A DNA stretch of 64,000 nucleotides. It comes from Armatimonadota bacterium. GTDB lineage: Bacteria > Armatimonadota > Zipacnadia > Zipacnadales > JABUFB01. Below the pieces are notes generated by a model, which made no database searches, was not told the origin of the DNA, and was given only the letters and a program-made list of their open reading frames with translations. Shown piece by piece: positions 53,102 to 63,199 of the stretch (the first letter of the stretch is position 1; each line of letters starts with the position of its first letter). Both the position numbers and the translations under genes were made by a program. The stretch covers positions 186,001-250,000 of the forward strand of contig JABUFB010000008.1 in NCBI GenBank assembly GCA_013314775.1, read 5' to 3'.

Positions 53102-56100
53102 ATGCGTCTCTCCGCCGCCGTGTTGTTCGCCCTTGCCTTCTCCTGCATCTGCACCGCCCAGGATGCGACGAATCTCTTCGTGAACCCAGGCTTCGAGGAG
53201 CTTGGCGACAACGGCCGCCCGGTGTCCTGGGAGCCCATCAACTTCGGCACAGGCGGGGCCTTTGCCATCGGTACCGAAGGCGCCCACTCCGGCCAGAGAT
53301 ACGTGATCCTCAGCGGGACCGCCGAAGAGCATCGCTCGTGCTGGCGACAGCATGTGCCGTGGCCCGCTGATGCGCGCGGAGTGACCGTCACCGGCTGGTA
53401 CCGTACCCGGGGCGTCGCGGAAGCTCGTGGCAAGGGCGCGTCGATCCGCTTCCTGTTCAACGACGACCCCAAGATATGGCGCCACCTGCGGATTGAGACC
53501 TCGTGGTACCCGCCCTCCGAGGACTGGGCGCAGGTGACCACCACCTTCCCGGTCCCACAGGGCACCCGGGACCTGGTGATCGAGCTTTTCCAGTGGTACA
53601 CCCGGGGCGAGACCCATTGGGATGATGTGGCAATCCGTCCGGCTACCGACCATGAAATGCGTAGCATCGCCCTCACGGGCGAGGCTGCTGTGGACCGCGA
53701 GCCGGTTCTCGGCCGCAATCTGCCGTATTCTCCCGCAGACGGTGAGCGCGTACATCTGAACCCGCCGCCTTTTCGCTGGCTGCCTTCTGGGACGGGGGCG
53801 CTTTACCGGCTTCAGGTGTCGCGCAACGCCGATTTCAGTGCACCCGTCATCTCGCAGGAGGGCATGCCGTGGTGTTGCGAGATGCTCTCGGAACCGCTTG
53901 AGACGGGCACATGGTTCTGGCGCTACGGGGTTGATCTCGAGGGCTGGCCCACCATCTGGAGCAAAGCCAGGCAGTTCGAAGTGGGCGCCGAGGCCATCCA
54001 TTGGCCTTACCCGAAACCCGAGGCGTTCCAGGTGAGCGTGCCCCGACCGCACCTGTTCGTCACCGCTGATCAATTGCCGGAACTGCGCCGGCGGGCTTCC
54101 GAAGGCGATCTCAAGTCCATGGCACAAGGCCTTGTGCAAAACATCAGGCGGCGGGCCGGGGAGGAACTCCACCCGGAGCCGGAGATGCTGCCGCAAGACC
54201 CGGCTCAGCGTTCCATCCGCTACACGGAACTGATCCGCTCCACACGCCCACCCATGGACATCATGGAGCAGGCGGGTTTCGCGTATCTTCTCACAGGGGA
54301 CGAAGCCTGCGGGGCTGAGGCAAAGCGCCGGATTCTGCATTTTTTCTCCTGGGACCCGGCTGGGTCCACCAGCGTGTTCCACAATGATGAGCCCGCCATG
54401 TGGATCATGATGCGCGGCGTGCGGGCGTACGACTGGACCTACGATTTGTTCACACCCGAAGAGCGCCAACTGGTGGAGAAGTCCATGCGGGCGCGCGCTG
54501 CGGACTTCTATACAGCTATGCGGCGCAAACCCTACGAAAACAACCCCTTCGAGAGCCACGCAGGACGCATCATCGGCTTCCTGGGCGAGGCAGCGCTGGA
54601 GTTCCACAATGACTGGCCCGAAGCCCGCGAGTGGCTCCAGTACATCACCCGCATCTACTGGGGCGTCTACCCGGCCTGGGGCAAGGATGACGGCGGCTGG
54701 AACGAGGGTCCGGGCTACTGGTCGGCCTACATGAGCTTTGCGCTGCATTTTGTGGTGGCCCTGAAGCAGGCGACAGGCATCGACCTCGCTCAGCGCCCGT
54801 TCTTCCGCAACACCCCCTACTACCTGCTCTACCTGACGCCTCCATACTCGCAGATGTCGCCGTTCGGCGACGGCACCCAGTGGAAGCCCAGCCGGCCGGG
54901 GTCGCTCATGTACTGGTTCAGCAGCCTGACCGGAGACCCATGCGTCCGCTGGTATGCCGACTATCTCGGACAAGACGGCGGGACGAGCATTCTGGGCGTG
55001 GTGTTGAGAGACGACAGCATCCAGGCAAGGCCACCCGTTGACCTGCCCGATGCCCGACTGTTCGAGGGCGTCGGTCTCGTCTCCATGCACAGCGCACTGG
55101 GTGACGCGGACAACGACGTTCACCTGGCCCTGCGGTCGTCCCCTTACGGCGCCGTGAGCCACGGTCATAATGACCACAATTGCTTCGTCCTCGAAGCCTT
55201 CGGCGAGCCGCTGGCCATCGCGTCGGGCTACTACAACTATTACGGCTCGCCGCACCACGACAAGTGGACCCGCCAAACCAAGGCCAAGTGCGGCATCACT
55301 TTTGACGGCGGTCAGGGGCAGGATCGCGGCTGGCACGCGCAGGGGCAGATCAGCCGTTTCGTCCACGGCGAGAGCTTTGATCTCGTAAATGCCGACGCCA
55401 CCAAGGCCTACGGTGGACGGCTCAGTAAAGCAGTGCGCCGCGTGGTGCATGTGCGACCGGGAGTCTTCGTGATCCTGGATGACCTGGCGTCCGATGAGCC
55501 TCGAAAGTTCGAGTACTGGCTCCACGCCATCGACAAGATGGACGTTGATGCGGGAGCACAGGTCGTGACGATCAACCGCCCCAAGGCTTCCCTGATAGTG
55601 CGCTTCCTGGCACCCCACGGTCTCGAACTGACCCAGACGGACCAGTTCGATCCGCCACCCTTGTGGCCCCCGGATACGAAGTATGAGAACAACTGGCACG
55701 TCACCGCAGCCCTGGCCGAGAGCGCCCCTGAGGCCCGCTTCCTGTCTGTTTTGGTGCCCTCAAAAGCCGGGGAAAAGGAGGCCTGTCCGACCGTCAGTCG
55801 CCTTGAGGCGGAGAACTGCCTGGGCGCTGCGCTCGCTTTCCCCTCCGGGGGCGCCTCCCTCGTCGCATTCCGGGATGGCGACGTGACGGGGGACATGATC
55901 ATTGGCGGGATCACCACCGACGCAAAGACTGCTGCAGTCTCCCGCGATGCCCAAGGGAGTCTCACCGGGCTGTTGCTTGAAGATGGCACGCGAATGGCCG
56001 GTGACAAACCGCTGGTCATCGCATCCGGCCAGTGCACCTGTGCCGTCTCCTACGGGGCGGACGGCGGACGCATCGATGCGGTTGGTCCAGTTGGCGATCT

Positions 56101-56974
56101 GTGGGTCGCATGGCCCGAGCGGCCGCGCGCAATCACAGTGCACGGCGAGCCGGTAGACTGGCGATACGATGATGGGGGCATCCGTCTGCAGGTCGGGCAC
56201 GGAGCGCAGTGTTTCCAGGTCTGGGCCACTGATCCGATGCCCACGGGCAATTTCCAGGCCATGGTTACTTTCGGCGACCGTGAACTGCAGGGGCATGGAG
56301 TGCGCGCCGGTCGCGGAGATACTGTAATCACCGTACATGCCGACGCTCCACGCGGTCTTTACGAACTGACAGGCCTGCCCTATGCCCGGCTCTCGGGCGC
56401 TCTCAGCGAGGACGCAGGCCGAATCTGGCTGCACGGGGGCGAGTCCGTCTCCATCAGCGGCCCCGGACTGCCCCCGTCCATTGAATTCCGTCAGATCAGT
56501 CGCGCAACCAGCCTCCCGGCCCGCAGGCGCGAGGATATCCCCGATGGGATCACCTTCGAGTGTGAGCGTGACTGGAGTGAGTCAGGCGGCAATATCCAGG
56601 TAAGTGGCGGCGGACACGCCAACGTCTCAGCGGGCGACAATCTCTGGGCGTGGAATGTTTTCGGTCACTCGATCAGTTGGAAACTGGACGTTCCCCGTGC
56701 CGGCGAGTACGAACTGTGGATAGTTGGGGCCAGCGAGACTGGGTTCCTGGCTGAAGTCGATGCGAACGACTGTGGTCCACTGACAGTCTGGTTCGAGCCC
56801 ACAGGGGGCTGGGGCCGCGCGATTGCCGACGAATGGCGTGCGTTCCGCCTGGAGAGCGCTCCGGGCATCCCCGTGCGTCTGCGGCTGAGTGCGGGGCCGC
56901 ACACTGTTCGGATCACCAACCGAATGGGCATGGGTATGAACCTCGATCGCTTTGTGCTTGCCCCTGTCGGGTGA
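53102..56974 (+). CDS. Secreted heparinase II/III-type polysaccharide lyase, multidomain
   Basis: A 1290-residue exported protein. Signal peptide (ending CICTAQ), a CBM4/9-like sandwich beginning NLFVNPGFEELG (to about 195), a fibronectin-like DUF4962 region (PPFRWLPSGTGALYRLQVS), an alpha/alpha toroid (about 300-640, with NNPFESHAGRIIGFLGEAAL and WNEGPGYWSAYMSF) and the heparinase beta-sandwich with YGAVSHGHNDHNCFVLEAFG and the HDKWTRQTK segment, carrying the likely Tyr/His catalytic residues. C-terminal sandwich domains end GMNLDRFVLAPVG. ATG 53102 has GGAG eight bases upstream; an in-frame start lies 15 bases earlier. Substrate (uronic-acid glycan) not known. Confidence 0.85.
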   Translation: MRLSAAVLFALAFSCICTAQDATNLFVNPGFEELGDNGRPVSWEPINFGTGGAFAIGTEGAHSGQRYVILSGTAEEHRSCWRQHVPWPADARGVTVTGWYRTRGVAEARGKGASIRFLFNDDPKIWRHLRIETSWYPPSEDWAQVTTTFPVPQGTRDLVIELFQWYTRGETHWDDVAIRPATDHEMRSIALTGEAAVDREPVLGRNLPYSPADGERVHLNPPPFRWLPSGTGALYRLQVSRNADFSAPVISQEGMPWCCEMLSEPLETGTWFWRYGVDLEGWPTIWSKARQFEVGAEAIHWPYPKPEAFQVSVPRPHLFVTADQLPELRRRASEGDLKSMAQGLVQNIRRRAGEELHPEPEMLPQDPAQRSIRYTELIRSTRPPMDIMEQAGFAYLLTGDEACGAEAKRRILHFFSWDPAGSTSVFHNDEPAMWIMMRGVRAYDWTYDLFTPEERQLVEKSMRARAADFYTAMRRKPYENNPFESHAGRIIGFLGEAALEFHNDWPEAREWLQYITRIYWGVYPAWGKDDGGWNEGPGYWSAYMSFALHFVVALKQATGIDLAQRPFFRNTPYYLLYLTPPYSQMSPFGDGTQWKPSRPGSLMYWFSSLTGDPCVRWYADYLGQDGGTSILGVVLRDDSIQARPPVDLPDARLFEGVGLVSMHSALGDADNDVHLALRSSPYGAVSHGHNDHNCFVLEAFGEPLAIASGYYNYYGSPHHDKWTRQTKAKCGITFDGGQGQDRGWHAQGQISRFVHGESFDLVNADATKAYGGRLSKAVRRVVHVRPGVFVILDDLASDEPRKFEYWLHAIDKMDVDAGAQVVTINRPKASLIVRFLAPHGLELTQTDQFDPPPLWPPDTKYENNWHVTAALAESAPEARFLSVLVPSKAGEKEACPTVSRLEAENCLGAALAFPSGGASLVAFRDGDVTGDMIIGGITTDAKTAAVSRDAQGSLTGLLLEDGTRMAGDKPLVIASGQCTCAVSYGADGGRIDAVGPVGDLWVAWPERPRAITVHGEPVDWRYDDGGIRLQVGHGAQCFQVWATDPMPTGNFQAMVTFGDRELQGHGVRAGRGDTVITVHADAPRGLYELTGLPYARLSGALSEDAGRIWLHGGESVSISGPGLPPSIEFRQISRATSLPARRREDIPDGITFECERDWSESGGNIQVSGGGHANVSAGDNLWAWNVFGHSISWKLDVPRAGEYELWIVGASETGFLAEVDANDCGPLTVWFEPTGGWGRAIADEWRAFRLESAPGIPVRLRLSAGPHTVRITNRMGMGMNLDRFVLAPVG

Positions 56975-57253
56975 CGACGACTGCCGGTATCCCGCGATCC
57001 CGGCCCGGCGAAAAGTGCATGAAATGTGCTCCGAATAGCGAAACCTTGTGCCGCGGAGTCTGTCTGCAAACTGTAAAGCCCAGTACATACGGTGGAGGAA
57101 TTCGTAACCTCGACCGTGGCGATCTTCCGCAGGGCCGACATGGGCGGTCTGGGAGACGAGGGTTCCCCTGGCAGTACACTGCAGTTTGATCTGCAGCAAT
57201 CTTAGTCGTACCAAAAGGCTCCGGCGCAAAGCGTCGGAAGGGAGGAACACCAC

Positions 57254-58126
57254 ATGAAGCACATCGTAGTTCTTGTTGTGGCTTGCCTGCTTCTCAGCAC
57301 CGCTGCCTTTGCCAGCGGCAGCAGCATGTCCGCGTTCTTCATCCCCGAGATCATGCGCGGAAACACCGTCATCGGCAACCCGTCGCAGAGCATCGCATGG
57401 TCCGGCAACCCGGCTGCTCTTGCCGGTGAAAAAGTCGACGGGCTGACCGATGGTCCCGCCATGGACAATGCCGCATCTTTCGCCACTAACCTCAGCGGCG
57501 ATCAGGATGTCTGGGCCCTGTCGTATGGCGGTCGCAGCATGGTCAAGGGCTGGGGAATTGGCGCCGGCTACGTTGACGCTGATTACTCCGAATCCTACGG
57601 CCTCGGCTTCGGCATGCCGGTGAATGGTTTCGAGGTGGGAGTCAACTGGCGTCACACCGACATGGATGTCTGGAGCCCTGGGGTGGACTCCTTGGATGCC
57701 CCCTACATGGATGACAGCCAGGACCTGTTTGACCTCGCCGGTCGCAAGGTCTGGACCTATGACGGCGATGGAGACGACGCGGTCATCAAGGGCGTCTCGA
57801 AGATGGCCGTTGGCGCCGTGCTTCGTGACGTTACCGACGAAGTCGACAGCACGCTGGACCTCGGCGTTTCCCTGGACTTCGCCAATGGTTGGACCTTCAA
57901 TCTGGACCTGCTTGACTTCGACACCGTCAACCTCGGCGCCAGCACCCGCATCGGCAGCGCCAAGGAATGGGAAGTCGGCGGCGGTCTGGCCGACGGCGAC
58001 CTGACCCTTGGTGCGATCTACGACATCACCAAGGATGGCGAGCCGACCGCGTGGCGCGTGGGTGTCGCATGGGCTGACTACGACTGGGACGACATCTTCT
58101 ACGGCGGCGTTTCCTTCAACTGGTAG
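57254..58126 (+). CDS. Exported beta-barrel-like protein, possible outer-membrane protein
   Basis: A 290-residue protein with a signal peptide (1-20, ending AFASG) and then short amphipathic strands with alternating glycine and aromatic residues (WALSYGGRSMVKGWGIGAGY, GFGMPVNGFEVGVNWRH), ending with a terminal aromatic in YGGVSFNW. This is the pattern of a small outer-membrane barrel. No family is recognised. GGAGG precedes the ATG; the 279-base upstream gap may hold TTGATC and TACCAA (17-base spacer, 57188). A strong terminator makes it a single-gene unit, likely highly expressed. Confidence 0.75.
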   Translation: MKHIVVLVVACLLLSTAAFASGSSMSAFFIPEIMRGNTVIGNPSQSIAWSGNPAALAGEKVDGLTDGPAMDNAASFATNLSGDQDVWALSYGGRSMVKGWGIGAGYVDADYSESYGLGFGMPVNGFEVGVNWRHTDMDVWSPGVDSLDAPYMDDSQDLFDLAGRKVWTYDGDGDDAVIKGVSKMAVGAVLRDVTDEVDSTLDLGVSLDFANGWTFNLDLLDFDTVNLGASTRIGSAKEWEVGGGLADGDLTLGAIYDITKDGEPTAWRVGVAWADYDWDDIFYGGVSFNW

Positions 58127-58166
58127 TTGCTCTCGGGGCTTGCCCCGCGATCCGTGACGTGAACTG

Positions 58167-58201
58167 CGAGGCCCGCGCGACACACGCGCGGGCCTCGTTC
58201 T
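58167..58201 (+). terminator. Strong hairpin terminator after the beta-barrel gene
   Basis: CGAGGCCCGCGCG and CGCGCGGGCCTCG form a perfect 13-bp stem with a 5-base loop, followed by TTCT. Confidence 0.8.
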
Positions 58202-58279
58202 AGTGTCGCCCGTCTCTGAAGGTCCCCCGCTGTCGGCAGGGAAACCTCCTGCGAGAAAGCCAAGGCCCGGAGGTAACCT

Positions 58280-60742
58280 ATGCCCTCACGCAAGACGCGT
58301 AAGAACCTCTCCCAGTACACGGTTCACATGATCGGTAATGCCCACATTGACCCCGTCTGGCAGTGGCGGTGGGAGGAAGGGCGGCAGGAGGTGCTCGACT
58401 CCTGCCGCGCCGCGGTTGACCGCATCCTGGACACCCCTGGGTTCATCTTCTGCCGCAGCAGTGCGGTGACTTACCAGTGGATCGAGGAGTGCGATCCCGA
58501 TCTCTTTGCCGAGATCAAGCGCTGGGTCGCGCGGGGACACTGGTGCATCGTCAACGGCTGGTGGGAACAGCCCGACTGCAACATCCCCGGTGGTGAGGCC
58601 CTGGTGCGCCAGGGGCTTTACGGGCAACGGTACTTCCACGCGAAATTCGGCAGGATCGCGGCCACCGGCTATAACGTGGACACATTCGGCCACGCGGGGA
58701 CGCTTCCGCAGATCCTCGCTGGGCAGGGGATGAACCAATACTGCTTCTTCCGTCCAGGCCCCCACGAGAAGGAGCTGCCGTCGACGCTCTTCAATTGGGA
58801 AGGCCCTGACGGCACACGCGTTCTGGCCGCCCGAATGCCCGGACATTACGGCACCTGGGCTGACCAATTGGAGGAACGGATTATCCAGGCCGCCGAGGAG
58901 ACCCCCAAAGGTCTGCGCGAGACCATGAGTTTCTATGGCGTCGGCAATCACGGCGGCGGCCCAACGAAGGCGAATATCGCCAGCATCCTCAAAGTTCAGG
59001 CCGATCCCCACGGCCCCAACGCGATCTTCAGCACACCGGACGCATTCTTCGACGCAGTCCGGGACAAGGCGGACAAGTTCCCCGTGGTGGCCGAGGAACT
59101 CCAGTATCATGCCCGGGGCTGCTATACGGCGGTCTCTGCTATCAAGGAGCACAATCGCCGATCGGAGAACATGCTCCTGCAGGCCGAAAAACTCAGCAGC
59201 CTGGCCGGTGTGCTTACAGCCTTGCCATACCCCGCCGCTGATCTTGAGCACGCCTGGAAGAAGGTGCTCTTCAACCAGTTCCACGACATCCTCGCGGGCA
59301 CCAGTATACGCCCTGCCTGCGATGACGCGATCGCCGACTATCGTGAGGCCGAGCTGCTGGCCGCTCGTGCAGCCCGCGAGGCGATGACCCGCATCTCCTC
59401 GCGCATCGACACATCCGGAGCAGGGCGCCCGGTGGTGGTATACAACACACTCTCCTGGGAGCGCACTGAGGTCGTCGAGGCGGAGATCACCTGGATCAAC
59501 CACGATGACCGCGTGCACGTCGTGGACGACGCCGGCGAAGCCGTCCCGTGCCAGACTCTCCACACCAACATCAGCGGTCGCGGATCCACGATCCGCATCG
59601 CTTTTCTGGCCACAGTGCCCGCCTGCGGGTACCGGACGTACCGTGTAGTACAGGGAGCCGGGCCCGATCAGCCGTCCCCCTTCACCGCAGGCCGGAGCTT
59701 CCTCGAGAGCGACCTGTTCCGTCTGGAGTTCGATCCGGTCGCGGGCTATCTCACCAGCCTGCTGGACAAGCGCACGGGCCAGGAGCTGCTGGCCGCGCCG
59801 GCGGCCGTGCCGGTGGTGCTGGAGGACCTGTCGGATACATGGAGTCATGGCGTGGACAGCTTCCGCGACCAAGTCGGCGCATTCCGGGGCGAGATGGGCA
59901 TAGAAATCATTGAGATCGGCCCGGTCCGTGCCCGGGTGGTCGTAGAGATGCACTACGGCGAATCCACCCTGGTTCAGGATATTCGCCTGTACCGGGGCAT
60001 CCCGCGCATCGACATGCAAATCACCGTGGACTATCACGGCGAGCATGAGTTCGTGAAGCTGGCATTCCCCACCGCTCTGGAGAATGTGACGGCTACCTAC
60101 GAGGCACCCTATGGTTTCGCGGTGCGCGAAGCAAACGGTAATGAGGAGCCTGCTCAGAAATGGGCGGATGTGAGCGGGACGATCGGGGACGCAACTGCGG
60201 GCCTCGCGGTCCTGAACGACGCCCGGTACGGATATGACATCCTGGGTGGCGAGGTGCGCATCGGAGTGCTGCGGTCGCCGATCTACTGCTTCCACGAACC
60301 CGCTGTACGCGATCCGCGCAAGCGTTACGAGTTCACCGACCAAGGCATCCAGCGCTTCACGTGCGCTCTGGCGCCACATGAGGGCGACTGGCGTAAGGCC
60401 GGGGTGGTGCGGCAGGCCCAACAGCTCAACCACCCGTGCCTGGTGCGCGAGGAGCCTGCGCATACGGGAAGTCTGCAGCGCACCTTCGGCCTGCTCGAGG
60501 TGGACCGCGCAGGAATCATCGTTGAGGTCATCAAACGCCACGAGGACAGCGAAACTATGGTCCTGCGCGCATACGAGGCCCACGGGACACGCACCACTGC
60601 GACTCTTCGTCTGGCCGGCGTGAAACCTGCGCGCCTGTCCTTCCGGTCCTGCGAAATCAAAACCCTCATGGTCGAGAACGGCAGGCTGCGCGAGACCGAC
60701 ATGCTAGAGGGATTGCTGGAGCGAGCGAGCAAGAAGGAATGA
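58280..60742 (+). CDS. Alpha-mannosidase, glycoside hydrolase family 38
   Basis: An 820-residue enzyme without signal peptide, so probably cytoplasmic. Zinc ligands H22 and D24 (GNAHIDPVW) and the nucleophile D134 (YNVDTFGH) are present, as is the third zinc region in VLFNQFHDILAGTS near 335. The central helical bundle and the C-terminal beta domains (ending RSCEIKTLMVENGRL) are complete. GH38 enzymes remove alpha-mannose, releasing it by a retaining mechanism. It heads an operon with two TIM-barrel proteins and a sugar dehydrogenase. Confidence 0.94.
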   Translation: MPSRKTRKNLSQYTVHMIGNAHIDPVWQWRWEEGRQEVLDSCRAAVDRILDTPGFIFCRSSAVTYQWIEECDPDLFAEIKRWVARGHWCIVNGWWEQPDCNIPGGEALVRQGLYGQRYFHAKFGRIAATGYNVDTFGHAGTLPQILAGQGMNQYCFFRPGPHEKELPSTLFNWEGPDGTRVLAARMPGHYGTWADQLEERIIQAAEETPKGLRETMSFYGVGNHGGGPTKANIASILKVQADPHGPNAIFSTPDAFFDAVRDKADKFPVVAEELQYHARGCYTAVSAIKEHNRRSENMLLQAEKLSSLAGVLTALPYPAADLEHAWKKVLFNQFHDILAGTSIRPACDDAIADYREAELLAARAAREAMTRISSRIDTSGAGRPVVVYNTLSWERTEVVEAEITWINHDDRVHVVDDAGEAVPCQTLHTNISGRGSTIRIAFLATVPACGYRTYRVVQGAGPDQPSPFTAGRSFLESDLFRLEFDPVAGYLTSLLDKRTGQELLAAPAAVPVVLEDLSDTWSHGVDSFRDQVGAFRGEMGIEIIEIGPVRARVVVEMHYGESTLVQDIRLYRGIPRIDMQITVDYHGEHEFVKLAFPTALENVTATYEAPYGFAVREANGNEEPAQKWADVSGTIGDATAGLAVLNDARYGYDILGGEVRIGVLRSPIYCFHEPAVRDPRKRYEFTDQGIQRFTCALAPHEGDWRKAGVVRQAQQLNHPCLVREEPAHTGSLQRTFGLLEVDRAGIIVEVIKRHEDSETMVLRAYEAHGTRTTATLRLAGVKPARLSFRSCEIKTLMVENGRLRETDMLEGLLERASKKE

Positions 60743-60746
60743 TCGC

Positions 60747-61577
60747 GTGAGCCACCCTCTTCTGCCAACGGTCCGTGTCGGCCGGCATGATATCACGCGC
60801 CTTGTCATCGGCGGCAACCCGTTCAGCGGCAATTCCCATACATCCGCCCAGCTGGACGCCGAGTTCGCAGACTACTACACCAACGCGGCCATTGTGGACG
60901 CCCTGTTCGAATGTGAGCGCCAGGGGATCAACACCGTTCAGGCCAGGGGAGACCGGCATATCATCCGGGCACTGCGCGAGTACCGAAATGCCGGAGGAAC
61001 CCTGCAGTTCATCGCCCAGACTGCGAGCGAGCTTGCAGACTTGCACGGGAATATCCGCCAGATTGCAGCGGCAGGAGCAGTCGGTGCCTATCATCACGGC
61101 AGCCGCACGGACTCCCTCTGGCGCGAGGGCCGCATCGACGAGGTCCTCCCGCTCCTGGATACCATGCGCGAGTCGGGTCTGCTGGTGGGACTGGGCACGC
61201 ACCTGCCGGAAGTGATACAGTACGCCGAGGAGCATGGGTGGGACATAGACTTCTACCTGGCCTGCGTCTACACCCTCGGTCAGCGTCCGCGTGAGAGCGC
61301 CATCGTCTCCGGTGCGCAGCAGGAGGAGACCTTCGACGATAACGACCGCGACGTGATGTTTCGCACCATCCGCGCGACGCAGAAGCCCTGTTTCGCCTTC
61401 AAGATACTCGCTGCCGGACGAAACTGCGCGACTCCCGATGCTGTCCGGGAGGCCTTCGAGATCGCTTTCGCGAACATCAAGCCGGTCGACGCGGTGATCG
61501 TCGGCATGGTGCAGAAGTACACTAACCAGGTGGAGATGAACGCGCGGATCGTCCGCGAGATCTGCGCGACAAGATGA
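60747..61577 (+). CDS. Uncharacterised TIM-barrel protein, paralogue A
   Basis: A 276-residue protein, GTG start 4 bases after the mannosidase stop. It is a probable TIM barrel with the N-terminal motif TRLVIGGNPFSGNSH, a GINTVQARGDRHIIRALREY segment, and a C-terminal KPCFAFKILAAGR and NIKPVDAVIVGM. A homologue with the same landmarks lies at 63200. The family is not named here; aldo-keto-reductase-like folds share the late KILAAGR strand, but no catalytic tetrad is clear. A sugar-modifying role is inferred from the operon. Confidence 0.75.
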   Translation: MSHPLLPTVRVGRHDITRLVIGGNPFSGNSHTSAQLDAEFADYYTNAAIVDALFECERQGINTVQARGDRHIIRALREYRNAGGTLQFIAQTASELADLHGNIRQIAAAGAVGAYHHGSRTDSLWREGRIDEVLPLLDTMRESGLLVGLGTHLPEVIQYAEEHGWDIDFYLACVYTLGQRPRESAIVSGAQQEETFDDNDRDVMFRTIRATQKPCFAFKILAAGRNCATPDAVREAFEIAFANIKPVDAVIVGMVQKYTNQVEMNARIVREICATR

Positions 61578-61619
61578 CCACAAGCCGCTAACAAGCGCAC
61601 AGTTGGAGGGAGCCCTGCA

Positions 61620-62678
61620 ATGTCAAAGACGGGTGTCGCAGTAGTCGGTTACGCACATGGTCACGTTTCCACGTATTCCGCGGGGATCAAGACCTACGAC
61701 GATTTCGAGCTCAAGGCCTGCTGGGACCATGATCGGGAGCGCGGGGAGGGGCAGGCGAAGAACTTTGAGATCGAGTATTCGCCGTTCCTCGAGGACATCG
61801 TTGACCGCGACGATGTCCAGCTCTGCATCATTGGAGCCGAGACCAACCGCCACGCAGATTGTGTTATCGCCTGCGCCGAAGCGGGCAAGGACGTGATCCT
61901 TCAGAAACCGATGGCCCTGTCTCTGACGGACTGCGACCGAATCATCGAGGTCATCGACCGCACTGGCGTGTGGTTCTCGCTGGCCTTCCAGATGCGCTAC
62001 GATCCGGTGAACCGGAAGATGAAGGAACTCGTGGATGCGGGCGAGATCGGCCGCGTGGGCATTGTGCGCCGCCGCCACTGTCTGAGCCTGCTGTTCAATG
62101 AGGCCTTCTGCACCGGCCCGAGCCGCTGGCACGTGGACCCCATCCAGAATATGGGCATGTGGATGGATGACGCCAGTCACGCAACGGACTGGTTCTACTG
62201 GATGATGGGAGAGCCCAAGAGCGTTGTGGCTGAGATCGACAACGTGCTTACCAACTGTGCCCCGGATGACTCGGGTCTGGCGATCTACCGCTTTGCCAAT
62301 GGCGAGATGGGCATGCTCATGAACAGCTCGGTCATCTGGGCCGCGGAGAGCACAGTGGAGATCTACGGCGACAAGGGCGTCATCATTGAGAACTACGGCG
62401 ATGGCCCGTCCTGCAATGTACCGCCGCCGCCTGGTGCGATCATGCTGAAGATGTACCAGGCCGACAAGGCCGACCAAGGCTGGCAGGTTCTGCCCGCAGA
62501 GATTCCTAACAGCCAGGGCGTGCGCATCGCCAACGTCACACGCAATATACTGGACGAGTACAAGGCGGGCAAAGTGCAAGTGGATGCCCGGGCGGGCAAG
62601 ATCAGCACGGGGATGATCCTGGGCGCATACCAGAGCGCCCGCGAAGGCCGCCGGATCCCGTTGCCTATGCTGCAGTAG
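61620..62678 (+). CDS. Gfo/Idh/MocA family oxidoreductase
   Basis: A 352-residue NAD(P)-dependent sugar or inositol dehydrogenase-like protein. The Rossmann part starts GVAVVGYAHGHVSTY, without the full GxGxxG; the substrate-side lysine K96 is in VILQKPMALS, where the family norm is EKP. The C-terminal half carries the DDASHATDWFYWMMGEP histidine motif and SAREGRRIPLPML. ATG with GGAGGG upstream. It lies between the two TIM-barrel paralogues, suggesting a common pathway. Confidence 0.9.
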   Translation: MSKTGVAVVGYAHGHVSTYSAGIKTYDDFELKACWDHDRERGEGQAKNFEIEYSPFLEDIVDRDDVQLCIIGAETNRHADCVIACAEAGKDVILQKPMALSLTDCDRIIEVIDRTGVWFSLAFQMRYDPVNRKMKELVDAGEIGRVGIVRRRHCLSLLFNEAFCTGPSRWHVDPIQNMGMWMDDASHATDWFYWMMGEPKSVVAEIDNVLTNCAPDDSGLAIYRFANGEMGMLMNSSVIWAAESTVEIYGDKGVIIENYGDGPSCNVPPPPGAIMLKMYQADKADQGWQVLPAEIPNSQGVRIANVTRNILDEYKAGKVQVDARAGKISTGMILGAYQSAREGRRIPLPMLQ

Positions 62679-62696
62679 AACCGAAGGAGCGCTGCG

Positions 62697-63083
62697 ATGG
62701 AACCCGGCAAGCGCATGGAAGTTGTCGCAAAGATCGACGCCATTATCGCGCGCCTGGAAGCGGCTCACTCAGATGAGGAAGCCGCCCCGGCGCGCGATGA
62801 GCTGGCCGAGGTGTGGCCGGATCTCATTGCCGAAGTGCCCATTGTTGGTCGTCTGATGGCCGCACAGTTCGGCGACAAGGGCGACGAGATCCGCCGCATG
62901 GACACGGATGGTCTCAGAGAGAAGATGTTGCCGGGGCTCAAGCAATACCGGGACTTCCTGGCCAAGGGTGTCCCGGGCGGCGCTGGTAGCGCTCCGCGAA
63001 ATGTGGCCACGCGCCCGGGCTGTTTCGGGGGCACACCAGCAATCTTCCTGCTTGTCTTTCTGGCGCTTCAACTGTGTCGCTAG
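62697..63083 (+). CDS. Small helical protein with C-terminal membrane segment
   Basis: A 128-residue hypothetical protein. Helical N-terminal two-thirds (VVAKIDAIIARLEAAHSDEE, then DGLREKMLPGLKQYRDFLA), a glycine-rich turn and a hydrophobic end TPAIFLLVFLALQLC that could anchor it in the membrane. GAAGGAG precedes the ATG at 62697, 18 bases after the dehydrogenase. No family recognised. Confidence 0.65.
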   Translation: MEPGKRMEVVAKIDAIIARLEAAHSDEEAAPARDELAEVWPDLIAEVPIVGRLMAAQFGDKGDEIRRMDTDGLREKMLPGLKQYRDFLAKGVPGGAGSAPRNVATRPGCFGGTPAIFLLVFLALQLCR

Positions 63084-63199
63084 CCTGGCGTCACACCACC
63101 GGCAAGCGTTGGGGAGCCGGTACGCGCGGCATTCTGCGCTGCCCGATTTCCAACACTTCGCAGCAACGTATCGCCAGTCCGACTCGCGAGGTCAATTTC

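Noticed and set aside
53066-55699. 877-codon open frame antisense to the heparinase-like gene
   Set aside because: The plus-strand product has a signal peptide and recognisable lyase domains; the antisense frame is a high-GC mirror without ribosome site or motifs.
56627-58183. 518-codon minus-strand frame across the lyase end and beta-barrel gene
   Set aside because: It crosses two supported genes and a terminator, with no domain of its own.
58286-60583. 765-codon open frame antisense to the GH38 mannosidase
   Set aside because: It mirrors codon positions of a gene with intact zinc and nucleophile motifs; no recognisable domain.
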